From the NCBI GenBank assembly GCA_018364635.1, contig JAGZLR010000030.1:1-25420 (forward strand): a stretch of 25,420 nt of DNA. The letters run 5' to 3'. The translations under genes and the position numbers were made by a program. This DNA comes from Clostridiales bacterium (GTDB taxonomy: Bacteria > Bacillota > Clostridia > Lachnospirales > Anaerotignaceae). Shown here piece after piece: positions 15,201-23,122 of the stretch. Every line of letters begins with the position of its first letter. Position 1 is the first letter of the stretch. The notes beneath the pieces are model-generated. The model saw only the letters and a list, made by a program, of their open reading frames with translations, searched no databases and was not told where the DNA came from.

Positions 15201-15851
15201 CTAAAACACATCCTGCTCCATCAACTCATAATAGGAACGAATATACCTGAGACAGTTTTTGCGCATAAACTGCTCCGAGCCTTTGGAAAAATCATCATAA
15301 ATGCCAATGACACCCATCCCTGCCTGATGTGCTCCTAAAACTGCATGAGGGGAGTCCTCAAAAACCAAACAGCAATCCGGCGCACATTTCATCTCCTTGG
15401 CAGCCCTGTAAAAAACATCTGGAAATTCCTTGTTTTTTCCTATTTCTTCCGTATAAACGACAGCATCAAAATATTGCTCCAGCCCTAGCCTTTTCATTGC
15501 AGCTTCACACATCTGTTTTACCCCTGATGTAGCGACAGCCATAGGCACTTTTTTATCCTGTAATCTCTGCAAATATTCCCTCACCCCATCTTTGAGAGGC
15601 ACATGATAGGCATAGGCATCGTAGGCCAGATGAAATAATTCTTCTTTCACCTGCTGAACTGTCAACGGAAGGCCGTATCTTTCCAGAATATATTGGGCAC
15701 CATCGGTAAAGGGCAGCGTAACGATTTTCTCCATATACGCTGTATCTGGCACATAACCATATTTTCCAAGAAATTTGGCATCTGCTTCACTCCACACACC
15801 CATCGAGTCCAAAATTGTTCCATCCAGATCAAAAATTGCCGCTGTTTTCAT
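15201..15851 (-). CDS. HAD-superfamily phosphatase (beta-phosphoglucomutase-like subfamily)
   Basis: A 216-aa HAD hydrolase. Motif I is FDLDGTILDS with nucleophile Asp8 and acid/base Asp10; a cap domain follows at about residues 17-85; motif II is VATSG; Lys in IGKNKEFPDVF is motif III; FEDSPHAVLGAHQAGM is motif IV, with Glu-Asp binding magnesium. This pattern fits small-metabolite phosphatases and beta-phosphoglucomutase. The substrate is not predictable. The ATG at 15851 follows AAGGTGG with suitable spacing. It ends 117 bases upstream of the ACT gene on the same strand, without a clear terminator between, so read-through is possible. Confidence 0.9.
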   Translation of the reverse strand: MKTAAIFDLDGTILDSMGVWSEADAKFLGKYGYVPDTAYMEKIVTLPFTDGAQYILERYGLPLTVQQVKEELFHLAYDAYAYHVPLKDGVREYLQRLQDKKVPMAVATSGVKQMCEAAMKRLGLEQYFDAVVYTEEIGKNKEFPDVFYRAAKEMKCAPDCCLVFEDSPHAVLGAHQAGMGVIGIYDDFSKGSEQFMRKNCLRYIRSYYELMEQDVF

Positions 15852-15908
15852 CCTGCGCCACCTTCCCTCATTATCGCTTTTCTGCTTTCTACAAAAGCTT
15901 AATATTTT

Positions 15909-15936
15909 ATTTTACCAGCAAAACAGAAAATTTCAA
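15909..15936 (-). promoter_or_regulatory. Promoter of the HAD phosphatase gene
   Basis: On the minus strand, -35 TTGAAA (15931-15936) and -10 TAAAAT (15909-15914) with 16 bases between, about 58 bases upstream of the gene start. It is divergent from the next promoter. Confidence 0.5.
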
Positions 15937-15947
15937 CTCCCTACTTC

Positions 15948-15975
15948 TTGTAAAAATTTAAGATTCTGCTAAAAT
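15948..15975 (+). promoter_or_regulatory. Promoter of the 517-aa protein operon
   Basis: -35 TTGTAA (15948-15953) and -10 TAAAAT (15970-15975) with a 16-base spacer, 31 bases before the ATG at 16007. Confidence 0.5.
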
Positions 15976-16006
15976 AAAAGAACAAATAAAATCATGGAGT
16001 TTAACA

Positions 16007-17560
16007 ATGGAACCTAATCTTATATTGGAATCTGAAATTGAACAAGTGGAAAAATTATTTTCAGATGCCTTTTTTCATATCATCCATTCTTTTCCACAAC
16101 GGGACAGAGAAAATATAATGCTCTATACTGCCGCAATTTTTCGGCGTTGGTATCACACCGCCCTGGTGAATGAAACCAGTCTTTCGCCGATCAACTTGTT
16201 AGATGCAGCCAGCCGCTGTAAAAAGGGTAGCGATGGACCTATTTTGACACTAAAAATAGACCATAAACAGAAAAATCAAGCCAAAATTCAGCCTGTCTTT
16301 CCTTCTCTCTCAGAAGAAAGTATTTTACAGCAGGATTTAAAAATTTTGGCTGCATTTTGTTTGCCGGATGTGGCAATGGCTTCCGCCCATAGCCTTACAG
16401 GGGAAGCCATGTCAAGGCTCCTGCCAAATTTAAGCTATGAAGATCCGTTTTATGCACAGTTTCTAACAGAATTTGCTCTGAAAACTGGACTTCTGGCACC
16501 AATACCATCCATCCACGCACTTCGCGCCCAAACCAATATGCAACAGTGTTTTTTGCTTGATCTTCCGTCGGAAGCATTTTTGCAAAACGCTTTTTCTTCT
16601 GTCTTAGCCATTGCTGTTGAAAAAATAACAGAGAAGCTACCGGAACTGTTTCATCATTTGGACCAAGACCTTCTCAGGACACTGTTCTTGTCCAGCACAG
16701 AACCAGCTGACCTTCTCAGCGCTCTCTTCCAGCTGATTGACATAGATGCAGAAAAAATTATGGCAGAATATGAGGAAGAAGCGCTGACAGAGGAGGACGA
16801 AATTTATCTTCCTTATATCTTTACTGCAGGCGTCCTTCTAGACAAATGGTTATTCACTCCCCTTGGCAGTTATATGGGGCTCATTCATGTTCTTTACGCC
16901 AGCACAATGGATTTAAAGGAAGAACTTAATTTTGTGCTGACTGACTTGAATTTGGAACGCGACTTGTCACCCTCCATCTATTCTCTGTGCACAGCCTTTC
17001 GCTACACAATGTTGGGAAGATGCCTATTTCAGTCTGAACAAGCAGAAGATCCTTTTCTCCCTGAAAGTATACCCCATCAGCAAATACTTCTTTCCTTTCG
17101 AGAAGAACAAGTGGCACAACGGCTGGAAGAAACACTACAGCAGGCGAAAGAACATACAGAGACAGTTTGTTGTTTTAGAATATGCTTTAGTAATGATAAG
17201 AGTTACTGGAAAATCATAGAAATAGAGGATAATGCAGCAATCTATGAGCTCCATCAACAGATTGCCCTGCTTTTTGGTTTGGACGAGTTTTCTGACTTTA
17301 CCTTTTCTCTGACAGACCAAAATAATTCCACCTACACTTTCTCATCCAACCAAACTGCACAAAACAGTGAATGTTCTGTGTTAAAGGATCTTCCACTGGA
17401 TCACTGTAAAAAATTTATTTATATCTCTTCCTTCGATCGCTGTCTGACCATTGAAGTGGAATTTTTAGGCCATCAACCGAAATATAAAGGGTTACTTTAC
17501 CCACGTATCACACATCAAAGTCTGCAGGCAAAGCAGGAAGAAGACTTTATTACATTTTAG
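16007..17560 (+). CDS. Unrecognised 517-aa protein with a pRiA4b ORF-3-like C-terminal domain
   Basis: I do not recognise the whole protein. Residues 1 to about 380 are mostly helical in appearance, soluble, rich in Leu, Ala and acidic residues, with no signal peptide or membrane segment and no motif I can name; an acidic stretch (EYEEEALTEEDE) lies near residue 260. Residues about 385-500 look like the pRiA4b ORF-3 family fold (PF07929): a beta segment with YWKIIEIEDNAAIYELHQQI, then LDEFSDFTFSL, and later VLKDLPLDHCKKFIYISSFDR with LTIEVEFLG. The usual aromatic GDxW part is replaced by SSFDRC, so it is a diverged member. GGAG lies seven bases before the ATG. It leads an operon with a CobD-like PLP enzyme 15 bases downstream. 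Function unknown; the domain call is by pattern memory. Confidence 0.85.
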   Translation: MEPNLILESEIEQVEKLFSDAFFHIIHSFPQRDRENIMLYTAAIFRRWYHTALVNETSLSPINLLDAASRCKKGSDGPILTLKIDHKQKNQAKIQPVFPSLSEESILQQDLKILAAFCLPDVAMASAHSLTGEAMSRLLPNLSYEDPFYAQFLTEFALKTGLLAPIPSIHALRAQTNMQQCFLLDLPSEAFLQNAFSSVLAIAVEKITEKLPELFHHLDQDLLRTLFLSSTEPADLLSALFQLIDIDAEKIMAEYEEEALTEEDEIYLPYIFTAGVLLDKWLFTPLGSYMGLIHVLYASTMDLKEELNFVLTDLNLERDLSPSIYSLCTAFRYTMLGRCLFQSEQAEDPFLPESIPHQQILLSFREEQVAQRLEETLQQAKEHTETVCCFRICFSNDKSYWKIIEIEDNAAIYELHQQIALLFGLDEFSDFTFSLTDQNNSTYTFSSNQTAQNSECSVLKDLPLDHCKKFIYISSFDRCLTIEVEFLGHQPKYKGLLYPRITHQSLQAKQEEDFITF

Positions 17561-17575
17561 TCAGGAGGTAACATC

Positions 17576-18673
17576 ATGGAACCAACAGTTCATATGCACG
17601 GCGGCGATCTTGACGCCATAGAAAGAAAATATGGAATACCAAAAAACGAGATCATAGATTTCAGTGGGAATATCAATCCTTTTGGTTTTCCTGAAAGCAT
17701 AAGAAATGCTTTGTCACAAAATATTGATATCGTCTGTACCTATCCAGATAAAAACTATACTGCTCTGCGGGAAAGTATTAGCGCTTACACTGGCGCTGAT
17801 GCCAACAATATTGTCGTTGGCAACGGTTCCACAGAGCTCATCAGTACTTTTATCAAATCTGTAAATGCCAAAAAAACAGTGATTCTAGGTCCTGCCTACT
17901 CGGAATACGAGCATGAAGCGTCTCTTACCGGAGGTTCTTTTTCCTATTTTCCACTGAAGGAAGAAGAAGGATTTCTTCTTAATCTAGAGGGTCTTCTGCA
18001 GGCACTAACACCACAGGTAAATTTGTTTATCGCCTGTAACCCAAACAACCCAACTGGAACAGCCATCACCGTCTCTCAAATGGAGCGTATCTTAGACCAC
18101 TGCCAAAAAAATGGCACTTCCGTTATGATTGACGAAACCTATATTGAATTTAGCGATTCCCTAGACGAAATTTGTTCGATTCCTCTTGTTGAAAAATACG
18201 AGAACCTTTTCGTCATCCGCGGCGTATCGAAATTTTTTGCCGCGCCTGGTTTACGCCTTGGCTATGGTATCTGCAAAAATCAAACCTATTTAGATCTCCT
18301 AAAAACCATTCAGGATCCATGGTCTGTCAATATTCTTGCAAGCTTTGCCGGTGAGCGGCTTTTTGGGGATCTGGATTTCATCCAGCGGACAAAAAAACTC
18401 ATCTCCTCCCAAAGACAAATTCTTATGGAAGAATTGAGCCGCTGGAAAAACGTCCGTGTCTACCCTTCCAGTTCCAACTTTATTCTGTTAAAACTTCTGA
18501 CCAAAAAAATAGATGCAGCCGAAATTTTTGAACAGTTGATTCATCAAAAAATGCTTATCCGTGACGCTGCCTCTTTTCCTTTCCTGGACGAAACCTTTCT
18601 TCGTTTCTGTCTTCAGCTGCCAGAACAAAATGCAGCCCTTTTAGCTGCCCTCAAAAAGTTGGTTGAGGATTGA
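17576..18673 (+). CDS. CobD-like PLP-dependent aminotransferase/decarboxylase (class I/II)
   Basis: A fold-type I PLP enzyme of 365 aa. The start MHGGDLDAIERKYGI followed by DFSGNINPFGFP is the signature of CobD (threonine-phosphate decarboxylase) and its HisC-like relatives. Also visible are CNPNNPTG (154-161), Asp186 and Tyr189 in IDETYIEF, the PLP Lys219 in RGVSKFFAAPGLRLGYG, and a C-terminal Arg in FLRFC. CobD makes aminopropanol phosphate for cobalamin; HisC transaminates histidinol phosphate. No other cobalamin or histidine gene is adjacent, so the true substrate is open. AGGAGGT lies six bases before the ATG, 15 bases after the 517-aa gene. A GNAT acetyltransferase follows at once, which would fit modification of an amine product. 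Confidence 0.85.
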   Translation: MEPTVHMHGGDLDAIERKYGIPKNEIIDFSGNINPFGFPESIRNALSQNIDIVCTYPDKNYTALRESISAYTGADANNIVVGNGSTELISTFIKSVNAKKTVILGPAYSEYEHEASLTGGSFSYFPLKEEEGFLLNLEGLLQALTPQVNLFIACNPNNPTGTAITVSQMERILDHCQKNGTSVMIDETYIEFSDSLDEICSIPLVEKYENLFVIRGVSKFFAAPGLRLGYGICKNQTYLDLLKTIQDPWSVNILASFAGERLFGDLDFIQRTKKLISSQRQILMEELSRWKNVRVYPSSSNFILLKLLTKKIDAAEIFEQLIHQKMLIRDAASFPFLDETFLRFCLQLPEQNAALLAALKKLVED

Positions 18674-18674
18674 G

Positions 18675-19121
18675 ATGGAAATAAAAAAAATTTCAGAAAA
18701 CAAAAAAGCTTATTTAGATCTGCTGCTGCTGGGAGATGAACAGGAGTCTATGATCGATCAATACCTTGACAGAGGTGAACTGTACGTCTTATTGGACCCT
18801 GACGTAAAAACAGTCTGTGTTGTGACAGAAGAAGGTGACGGTATTTACGAAATCAAAAACCTAGCCACAGCCCCTTCCTGCCAAAAGCAGGGGTATGGCA
18901 AAAAAATGCTCCAACAAATAGAAACCATCTATCAGCCTCAGGCGCATACCTTGCTTGTAGGCACTGGCGACAGCCCTCTGACAGTCCCATTTTATAAAAA
19001 AATGGGCTTTACAGAATCCCATCGCCTCCAAAACTTTTTTCTTCTGCATTACGATCATCCTATCATAGAGGCTGGCAAACAGCTGGTGGATATGGTTTAT
19101 TTAAAAAAAGTTCTTACATAA
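18675..19121 (+). CDS. GNAT-family N-acetyltransferase
   Basis: A 148-aa acetyltransferase. The acetyl-CoA motif A is ATAPSCQKQGYGKKML (about 64-79), with the Q-x-x-G-x-G pattern, and the later PFYKKMGF is motif B. I chose the ATG at 18675, one base after the TGA of the CobD-like gene, with GAGG six bases upstream inside that gene; a TTG at 18663 would overlap and lacks a ribosome site. The pair is clearly co-translated. The substrate is unknown. It is the last gene of the operon, before a very strong terminator. Confidence 0.88.
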   Translation: MEIKKISENKKAYLDLLLLGDEQESMIDQYLDRGELYVLLDPDVKTVCVVTEEGDGIYEIKNLATAPSCQKQGYGKKMLQQIETIYQPQAHTLLVGTGDSPLTVPFYKKMGFTESHRLQNFFLLHYDHPIIEAGKQLVDMVYLKKVLT

Positions 19122-19176
19122 AAAACGGCGGAAGAAACAGGCCATAAAAAGCTTCTGTTTCTTCCGCCGTTTTTTT
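19120..19176 (+). terminator. Strong terminator with a 21-bp stem
   Basis: The arm at 19120-19140 (AAAAAACGGCGGAAGAAACAG) is an exact inverted repeat of 19155-19175, with a 14-base loop and a T-run. It overlaps the last bases of the GNAT stop codon. The long perfect stem could also act on the opposite strand. Confidence 0.88.
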
Positions 19177-19272
19177 AATCTTACATCCGAAAATGTCGAT
19201 TTTTCAAGCGAGATATCTGTCTTTCTTTTTATCGTTCTAACCACTGCAGACTCACACCAAATAAAAAGCAAA

Positions 19273-19956
19273 CTATTTGTTTTGTTCCTTGTTTGTCAAA
19301 AATGAGACGAATTGAAATCTTTGATCTAACTGATCCCCAACAATCCCAACAACTTTTCCCATGGTAAATGCTGCCAAAATTGTTCCTACGCCCAATCCTT
19401 CCAAATGCCCCAAAAAAATTCCAGTCATTCCAGCTGTAATAGCCAAACAGATAACATCAAACGATATTTTAATTTTCGTATAATGAATACCGGTAATATT
19501 AGCCAACTCTCGTGGAAAAAGATCTGTCGGTATAATTGGCAGACAGCAGCGGTTTGAAAGAGCAATTCCCAAGCTGATGAGAAGATAACTCACAATAAAA
19601 TAAACTACACGACAAAATAAAGTTTCAGGCAAAACACCAATCCATAATTCATGAACATCTAATAGCTCTCCAAAAACAAACCCTACCAAAAAGCTAAACA
19701 AATACTGAAAAACAAAACGTTTTCTTAAAACCATCAGACTTGCAATCAAAAGCCCTTGAAAAATATAAGTCCATGTCCCCAAAGAAAAATTGGGGAGTAC
19801 TTTTGAAAAAGCAAACGGCACACTAGAAATAGCAGAAATTCCAGAGCCGGAATATAACATTAGAACAACGCCCAAACTATTGATAATAATTGCAAAGGCA
19901 AGCGCCGCTTCCCCTCTCCAAATGATTTTATTATTGTCAGTTAAACTTTCATTCAT
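19273..19956 (-). CDS. YczE/YyaS-like integral membrane protein
   Basis: A 227-aa protein with about five membrane segments (near 15-35, 50-75, 80-98, 110-130 and 165-190). Features such as AFAIIINSLGVVLMLYSGSGISAISSVP, the acidic/polar FGELLDVHELWIG and the C-terminal GHLEGLGVGTILAAFTMGKVVGI match the YczE/YyaS (COG2364-like) group of uncharacterised membrane proteins. The start is the ATG at 19956, with GAGGGGG nine bases upstream; an extension to 20019 has no ribosome site. An out-of-frame ATG-GCA-TGA lies just before the start. It is divergent from a LysR regulator, which likely controls it. Function unknown; a transporter is possible. Confidence 0.85.
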   Translation of the reverse strand: MNESLTDNNKIIWRGEAALAFAIIINSLGVVLMLYSGSGISAISSVPFAFSKVLPNFSLGTWTYIFQGLLIASLMVLRKRFVFQYLFSFLVGFVFGELLDVHELWIGVLPETLFCRVVYFIVSYLLISLGIALSNRCCLPIIPTDLFPRELANITGIHYTKIKISFDVICLAITAGMTGIFLGHLEGLGVGTILAAFTMGKVVGIVGDQLDQRFQFVSFLTNKEQNK

Positions 19957-20034
19957 GCCATAGTTCCCCCTCATAAATTTGCATAGAATTAGTTTAATCT
20001 TTACACTGTGAATTAGCAAATAAATATTTTAGAT

Positions 20035-20061
20035 CAAATGATAGATAATATCTATCATTTG
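20035..20061. promoter_or_regulatory. 27-bp palindrome, likely LysR operator
   Basis: CAAATGATAGAT (20035-20046) and ATCTATCATTTG (20050-20061) are perfect inverted repeats around AAT. The core ATAGATAATATCTAT is a T-N11-A site (T20042, A20054), the classic LysR-type box. It sits between the divergent membrane-protein and lysR genes and overlaps the likely lysR -35. Confidence 0.75.
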
Positions 20062-20070
20062 ACGTATAAT
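20042..20070 (+). promoter_or_regulatory. Likely promoter of the lysR gene
   Basis: A perfect -10 TATAAT (20065-20070) with a weak -35 TAGATA (20042-20047) 17 bases upstream, inside the palindrome. LysR bound there would repress its own gene. Confidence 0.5.
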
Positions 20071-20096
20071 CATTTTGTTAGAAGGAGGATCGCAAA

Positions 20097-20990
20097 ATGA
20101 ATCTGTTTTATTTACGTTATTTTGTTGTGTTAGCCCACATGCAGCATTATACAAAAGCGGCAGAACAACTTTGTATTACACAGCCAAGTTTAAGTCATGC
20201 AATTATTCAAATGGAAAAGGAACTAGGGCTTCCCCTATTTGAAAAAAACGGTCGAAAAACAACACTTACTCGTTTTGGAGAAGAATTTTTAGCTTGCGCA
20301 GAACAGACTTTGTCCACATTAGATGCCGGAATCGAGTCTATTCAACGCAGTGCCCGCGGAGAGGGACTCATTCGTCTAGGACTACTCCGAACATTAGGCG
20401 TAGAATTTATCCCCCATCTAGCCGCAGAATTTCTAAAGAAAAATTCAAAATTAGACATCCAATTTACATTTCACACTGGAGTCACCCAGACTCTGCTAGA
20501 TGGGCTTTCCTCCAGAAAGTTTGATTTAGTATTTTGCTCTCAGCCACCAGAAAAATTTAATTTTACTGCAATCCGCATACAACGACAGGATTTGGTTTTA
20601 ATTGTTCCCCAAAATCACCCTCTTGCCTGCCGTCATACCATTGATTTAGCGGAAACTGCTCCATACCCTCAAATATTTTTTGAACAGAGCTCAGGAATAC
20701 GAGCTATCATAGACCAGATGTTTACACAAATAAAGATAGAACCCAAAATTGCTTATGAAACAGAAGAAGATCAGGTCATTGCCGGATTGGTTGCACAAGG
20801 ATTCGGAATTGCGGTTGTTCCCTATATGGATTTGCTATTAAAACTAGATATCCACATTTTGCAGATTACCTCGCCTTTCTGTGAACGCGCTCTTTTTATG
20901 GTAAATGATAATAGTGTATTTATGCCGCCTTCTGTACACCGGTTCCATCAATTTGTACTTGATCACTGCATATGTAATGAAAAAAAATGA
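20097..20990 (+). CDS. LysR-family transcriptional regulator
   Basis: A 297-aa LysR-type regulator. The winged helix-turn-helix is at residues 1-60 (FYLRYFVVLAHMQHYTKAAEQL, then ITQPSLSHAIIQMEKELGLPLFEK), followed by TLTRFGEEFL. The effector-binding domain covers about 90-295, with IRLGLLRTLGVEFIPHLAAEF, LVLIVPQNHPLA and GFGIAVVPYMDL. The ATG at 20097 follows GAAGGAGGAT. It is divergent from the YczE-like gene, with a palindromic T-N11-A box between, so it most likely regulates that gene and itself. The effector is unknown. Confidence 0.93.
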   Translation: MNLFYLRYFVVLAHMQHYTKAAEQLCITQPSLSHAIIQMEKELGLPLFEKNGRKTTLTRFGEEFLACAEQTLSTLDAGIESIQRSARGEGLIRLGLLRTLGVEFIPHLAAEFLKKNSKLDIQFTFHTGVTQTLLDGLSSRKFDLVFCSQPPEKFNFTAIRIQRQDLVLIVPQNHPLACRHTIDLAETAPYPQIFFEQSSGIRAIIDQMFTQIKIEPKIAYETEEDQVIAGLVAQGFGIAVVPYMDLLLKLDIHILQITSPFCERALFMVNDNSVFMPPSVHRFHQFVLDHCICNEKK

Positions 20991-21095
20991 GAGCACTGTT
21001 GTTTCCTTATCGACACCACTTTGTTCAAAAGCATGAAAAAAAGCTCTCTTACATATCTCTATAAAACTCTAAATCAAATCTGATTTTTCAAATTT

Positions 21096-21127
21096 AAAAA
21101 GCAACGGAGTTCTTCCGCTGCTTTTTT
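21096..21127. terminator. Bidirectional terminator between lysR and aspS
   Basis: AAAAAGCA-A-CGGA (21096-21107) pairs with TCCG-C-TGCTTTTTT, with one mismatch, around a short loop. It has T-runs on both sides and lies between the convergent lysR and aspS. The remaining sequence from 20991 to 21095 holds only a weak GAGAGC/GCTCTC long-range pair. Confidence 0.7.
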
Positions 21128-21191
21128 ATTAAAAATTTCTGTATTTTCCTTATCTCTTACAGATTCAGATATTTTTTATATGAAGAAAAAA

Positions 21192-23006
21192 TTACTCTTT
21201 CTCCTCTTGATTGCTTTCTTCTATCTCAATACAAATTCCTAATTCCTTCAACTGCTTTTCTTCTACAATATTTGGTGCGTCTGTCAACGGACAGGAGGCA
21301 TCTTTCACTTTCGGGAATGCAATGACGTCACGAATGGAAGTTGCACCAGTCATCAGCATAACGATTCTATCCAGACCAAAAGCAAGCCCGCCATGAGGAG
21401 GCACGCCGTATTGGAAGGCATCCAGCAAGAAACCAAATCTCTCCTGGGCCTGTTCATCAGTAAAGCCTAACAGGTTGAACATCTTCTTCTGGATATCATT
21501 TCTGTGAATACGAATGCTGCCGCCGCCCAACTCAACGCCGTTTAACACCATGTCATAGGCCTTTGCCCGCACAGCGCCAGGATCTGTTTCCAATAACGGA
21601 ATATCTTCATCCATCGGAGAGGTAAACGGATGATGTTCCGCAACAAACCGGTTTTCTTCCTCGCTCCACTCCAACATTGGAAACTCTGTAATCCATAAGA
21701 AATTATAGTCGTCAGCCTTTGTCAGCTCCAGTCTTCTGGCAAGCTCCAGACGAAGAGCGCCAAGAGAGTCGAATACAACCTTATTTTTGGCATCAGCACA
21801 AATCAGGATCAAGTCTCCTGGTTTTCCTTCCATATGCTCTACAATTTCCTGTAACTTTTCTGGCGTAAAGAACTTTGCAATCTGAGATTTGAGGCTTCCG
21901 TCTTCATTGACAACGATCCATGCCAAACCTTTTGCCTGATATGTCTTTACAAACTCCACCAGACTGTCAATTTGTTTTCTAGGGAAATGCCCGCAGCCGT
22001 TTGCATTGATCGCTCTAACGCTGCCGCCCTGATCTAAAGCACTTTTAAAGACAACAAACTCTGTTCCTGCCACAATGTCAGAAATATTCTTTAGCTCCAT
22101 ACCAAAGCGCAGGTCTGGTTTATCCGAACCAAAACGCTCCATCCCTTCCCGATAAGTCATCCGGCGAAATGGCGTTTTGATGTCTACGCCTAAATTATCC
22201 TTAAACACCTTCTGAATCAGGCGCTCATTAAGGTCCATAATTTCTTCCATGTCAATGAAAGAAAGCTCCATATCAATCTGTGTAAATTCTGGCTGACGGT
22301 CAGCTCTCAGGTCCTCATCACGAAAACATCTTGCAATCTGATAATACCGGTCCATACCGGATACCATCAAAAGCTGTTTAAATAACTGTGGTGACTGAGG
22401 CAGTGCATAAAAATTTCCTGGATGCACACGGCTTGGCACAAGATAGTCCCTCGCGCCTTCCGGTGTGCTTTTTGTCAGAATCGGCGTTTCAATCTCAAGA
22501 AATCCTTCTTGACTCAAAAACTCCCTTACAGTACGCACAATATTATGCCGGATCTGTATATTTCTAAAAATGCTAGGTCTTCTTAAATCCAGATATCTGT
22601 ATTTTAATCTCAGATCGTCTTTTACCTGCACGTCATCTTCCACATGAAACGGCGGTGTTTCAGACTCCGAAAGGATTCTTAAATTTTTGGCGATAATCTC
22701 AATGTTACCTGTCGCCATATTTTTGTTTATATTTTCCTCTGTTCTAGCTGAGACAACACCCTCGATTGCTACAACATACTCACTGCGGATCGTCTCTGCC
22801 TTAGCAAATAATTCTTTATCCGCACTGTTTCCGTCAATCACTGCCTGGACAATCCCTGTTCTGTCCCGCAGCGCTATAAAGATCAGCTGACCCAAGTCAC
22901 GTCTTCTCTGTACCCATCCCATGACAGTAACAGACTGACCGATCAGATTCTCATGAACCTCTCCACACATATGGCTTCTTTTTAAGCCTGTCATTGATTC
23001 GCCCAT
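21192..23006 (-). CDS. aspS: Aspartyl-tRNA synthetase
   Basis: A class II synthetase of 604 aa, the typical length of bacterial AspRS with the GAD insertion. It charges tRNA-Asp. The N-terminal OB-fold anticodon-binding domain begins with MCGEVHENLIGQSVTVMGWVQRRRDLGQ. Motif 1 is in FLEIETPILTKSTPEGARDYLVPSR, motif 2 is in YYQIARCFRDEDLRADRQPEFTQID, and motif 3 is GLAFGLDRIVMLMTG near the C-terminus. The ATG at 23006 has AAGGAG six bases upstream. ilvE lies upstream on the same strand but a terminator separates them. Whether it also charges tRNA-Asn cannot be judged here. Confidence 0.97.
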   Translation of the reverse strand: MGESMTGLKRSHMCGEVHENLIGQSVTVMGWVQRRRDLGQLIFIALRDRTGIVQAVIDGNSADKELFAKAETIRSEYVVAIEGVVSARTEENINKNMATGNIEIIAKNLRILSESETPPFHVEDDVQVKDDLRLKYRYLDLRRPSIFRNIQIRHNIVRTVREFLSQEGFLEIETPILTKSTPEGARDYLVPSRVHPGNFYALPQSPQLFKQLLMVSGMDRYYQIARCFRDEDLRADRQPEFTQIDMELSFIDMEEIMDLNERLIQKVFKDNLGVDIKTPFRRMTYREGMERFGSDKPDLRFGMELKNISDIVAGTEFVVFKSALDQGGSVRAINANGCGHFPRKQIDSLVEFVKTYQAKGLAWIVVNEDGSLKSQIAKFFTPEKLQEIVEHMEGKPGDLILICADAKNKVVFDSLGALRLELARRLELTKADDYNFLWITEFPMLEWSEEENRFVAEHHPFTSPMDEDIPLLETDPGAVRAKAYDMVLNGVELGGGSIRIHRNDIQKKMFNLLGFTDEQAQERFGFLLDAFQYGVPPHGGLAFGLDRIVMLMTGATSIRDVIAFPKVKDASCPLTDAPNIVEEKQLKELGICIEIEESNQEEKE

Positions 23007-23046
23007 ACCTATCTCCTTAACGATTTTAATTAATATTACTCTTAAT

Positions 23047-23074
23047 ATAATATCATTTTCGAAAAAAAAGTAAA
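23047..23074 (-). promoter_or_regulatory. Possible promoter of aspS
   Basis: On the minus strand, -35 TTTACT (23069-23074) and -10 TATTAT (23047-23052) have a 16-base spacer. The leader is about 35 bases, too short for a T-box. Confidence 0.35.
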
Positions 23075-23085
23075 TACTTTAATAC

Positions 23086-23109
23086 AAAAAGACCGGCATT
23101 TCGCCGGTC
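23086..23109 (-). terminator. Terminator after ilvE
   Basis: GACCGGC (23091-23097) and GCCGGTC (23103-23109) form a GC-rich stem with a five-base loop. The minus strand continues into five T (23086-23090). It starts 13 bases past the ilvE stop. Confidence 0.88.
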
Positions 23110-23122
23110 CTGTTCCACAATT

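Noticed and set aside
20991..21095. Small RNA gene downstream of lysR
   Set aside because: Only a weak GAGAGC/GCTCTC pair with a loop of about 40 bases; no promoter was found.
23007..23122. T-box or other tRNA-sensing leader before aspS, ilvE or thrB
   Set aside because: The leaders are only about 30-80 bases; no Stem I, T-box sequence or antiterminator fits.
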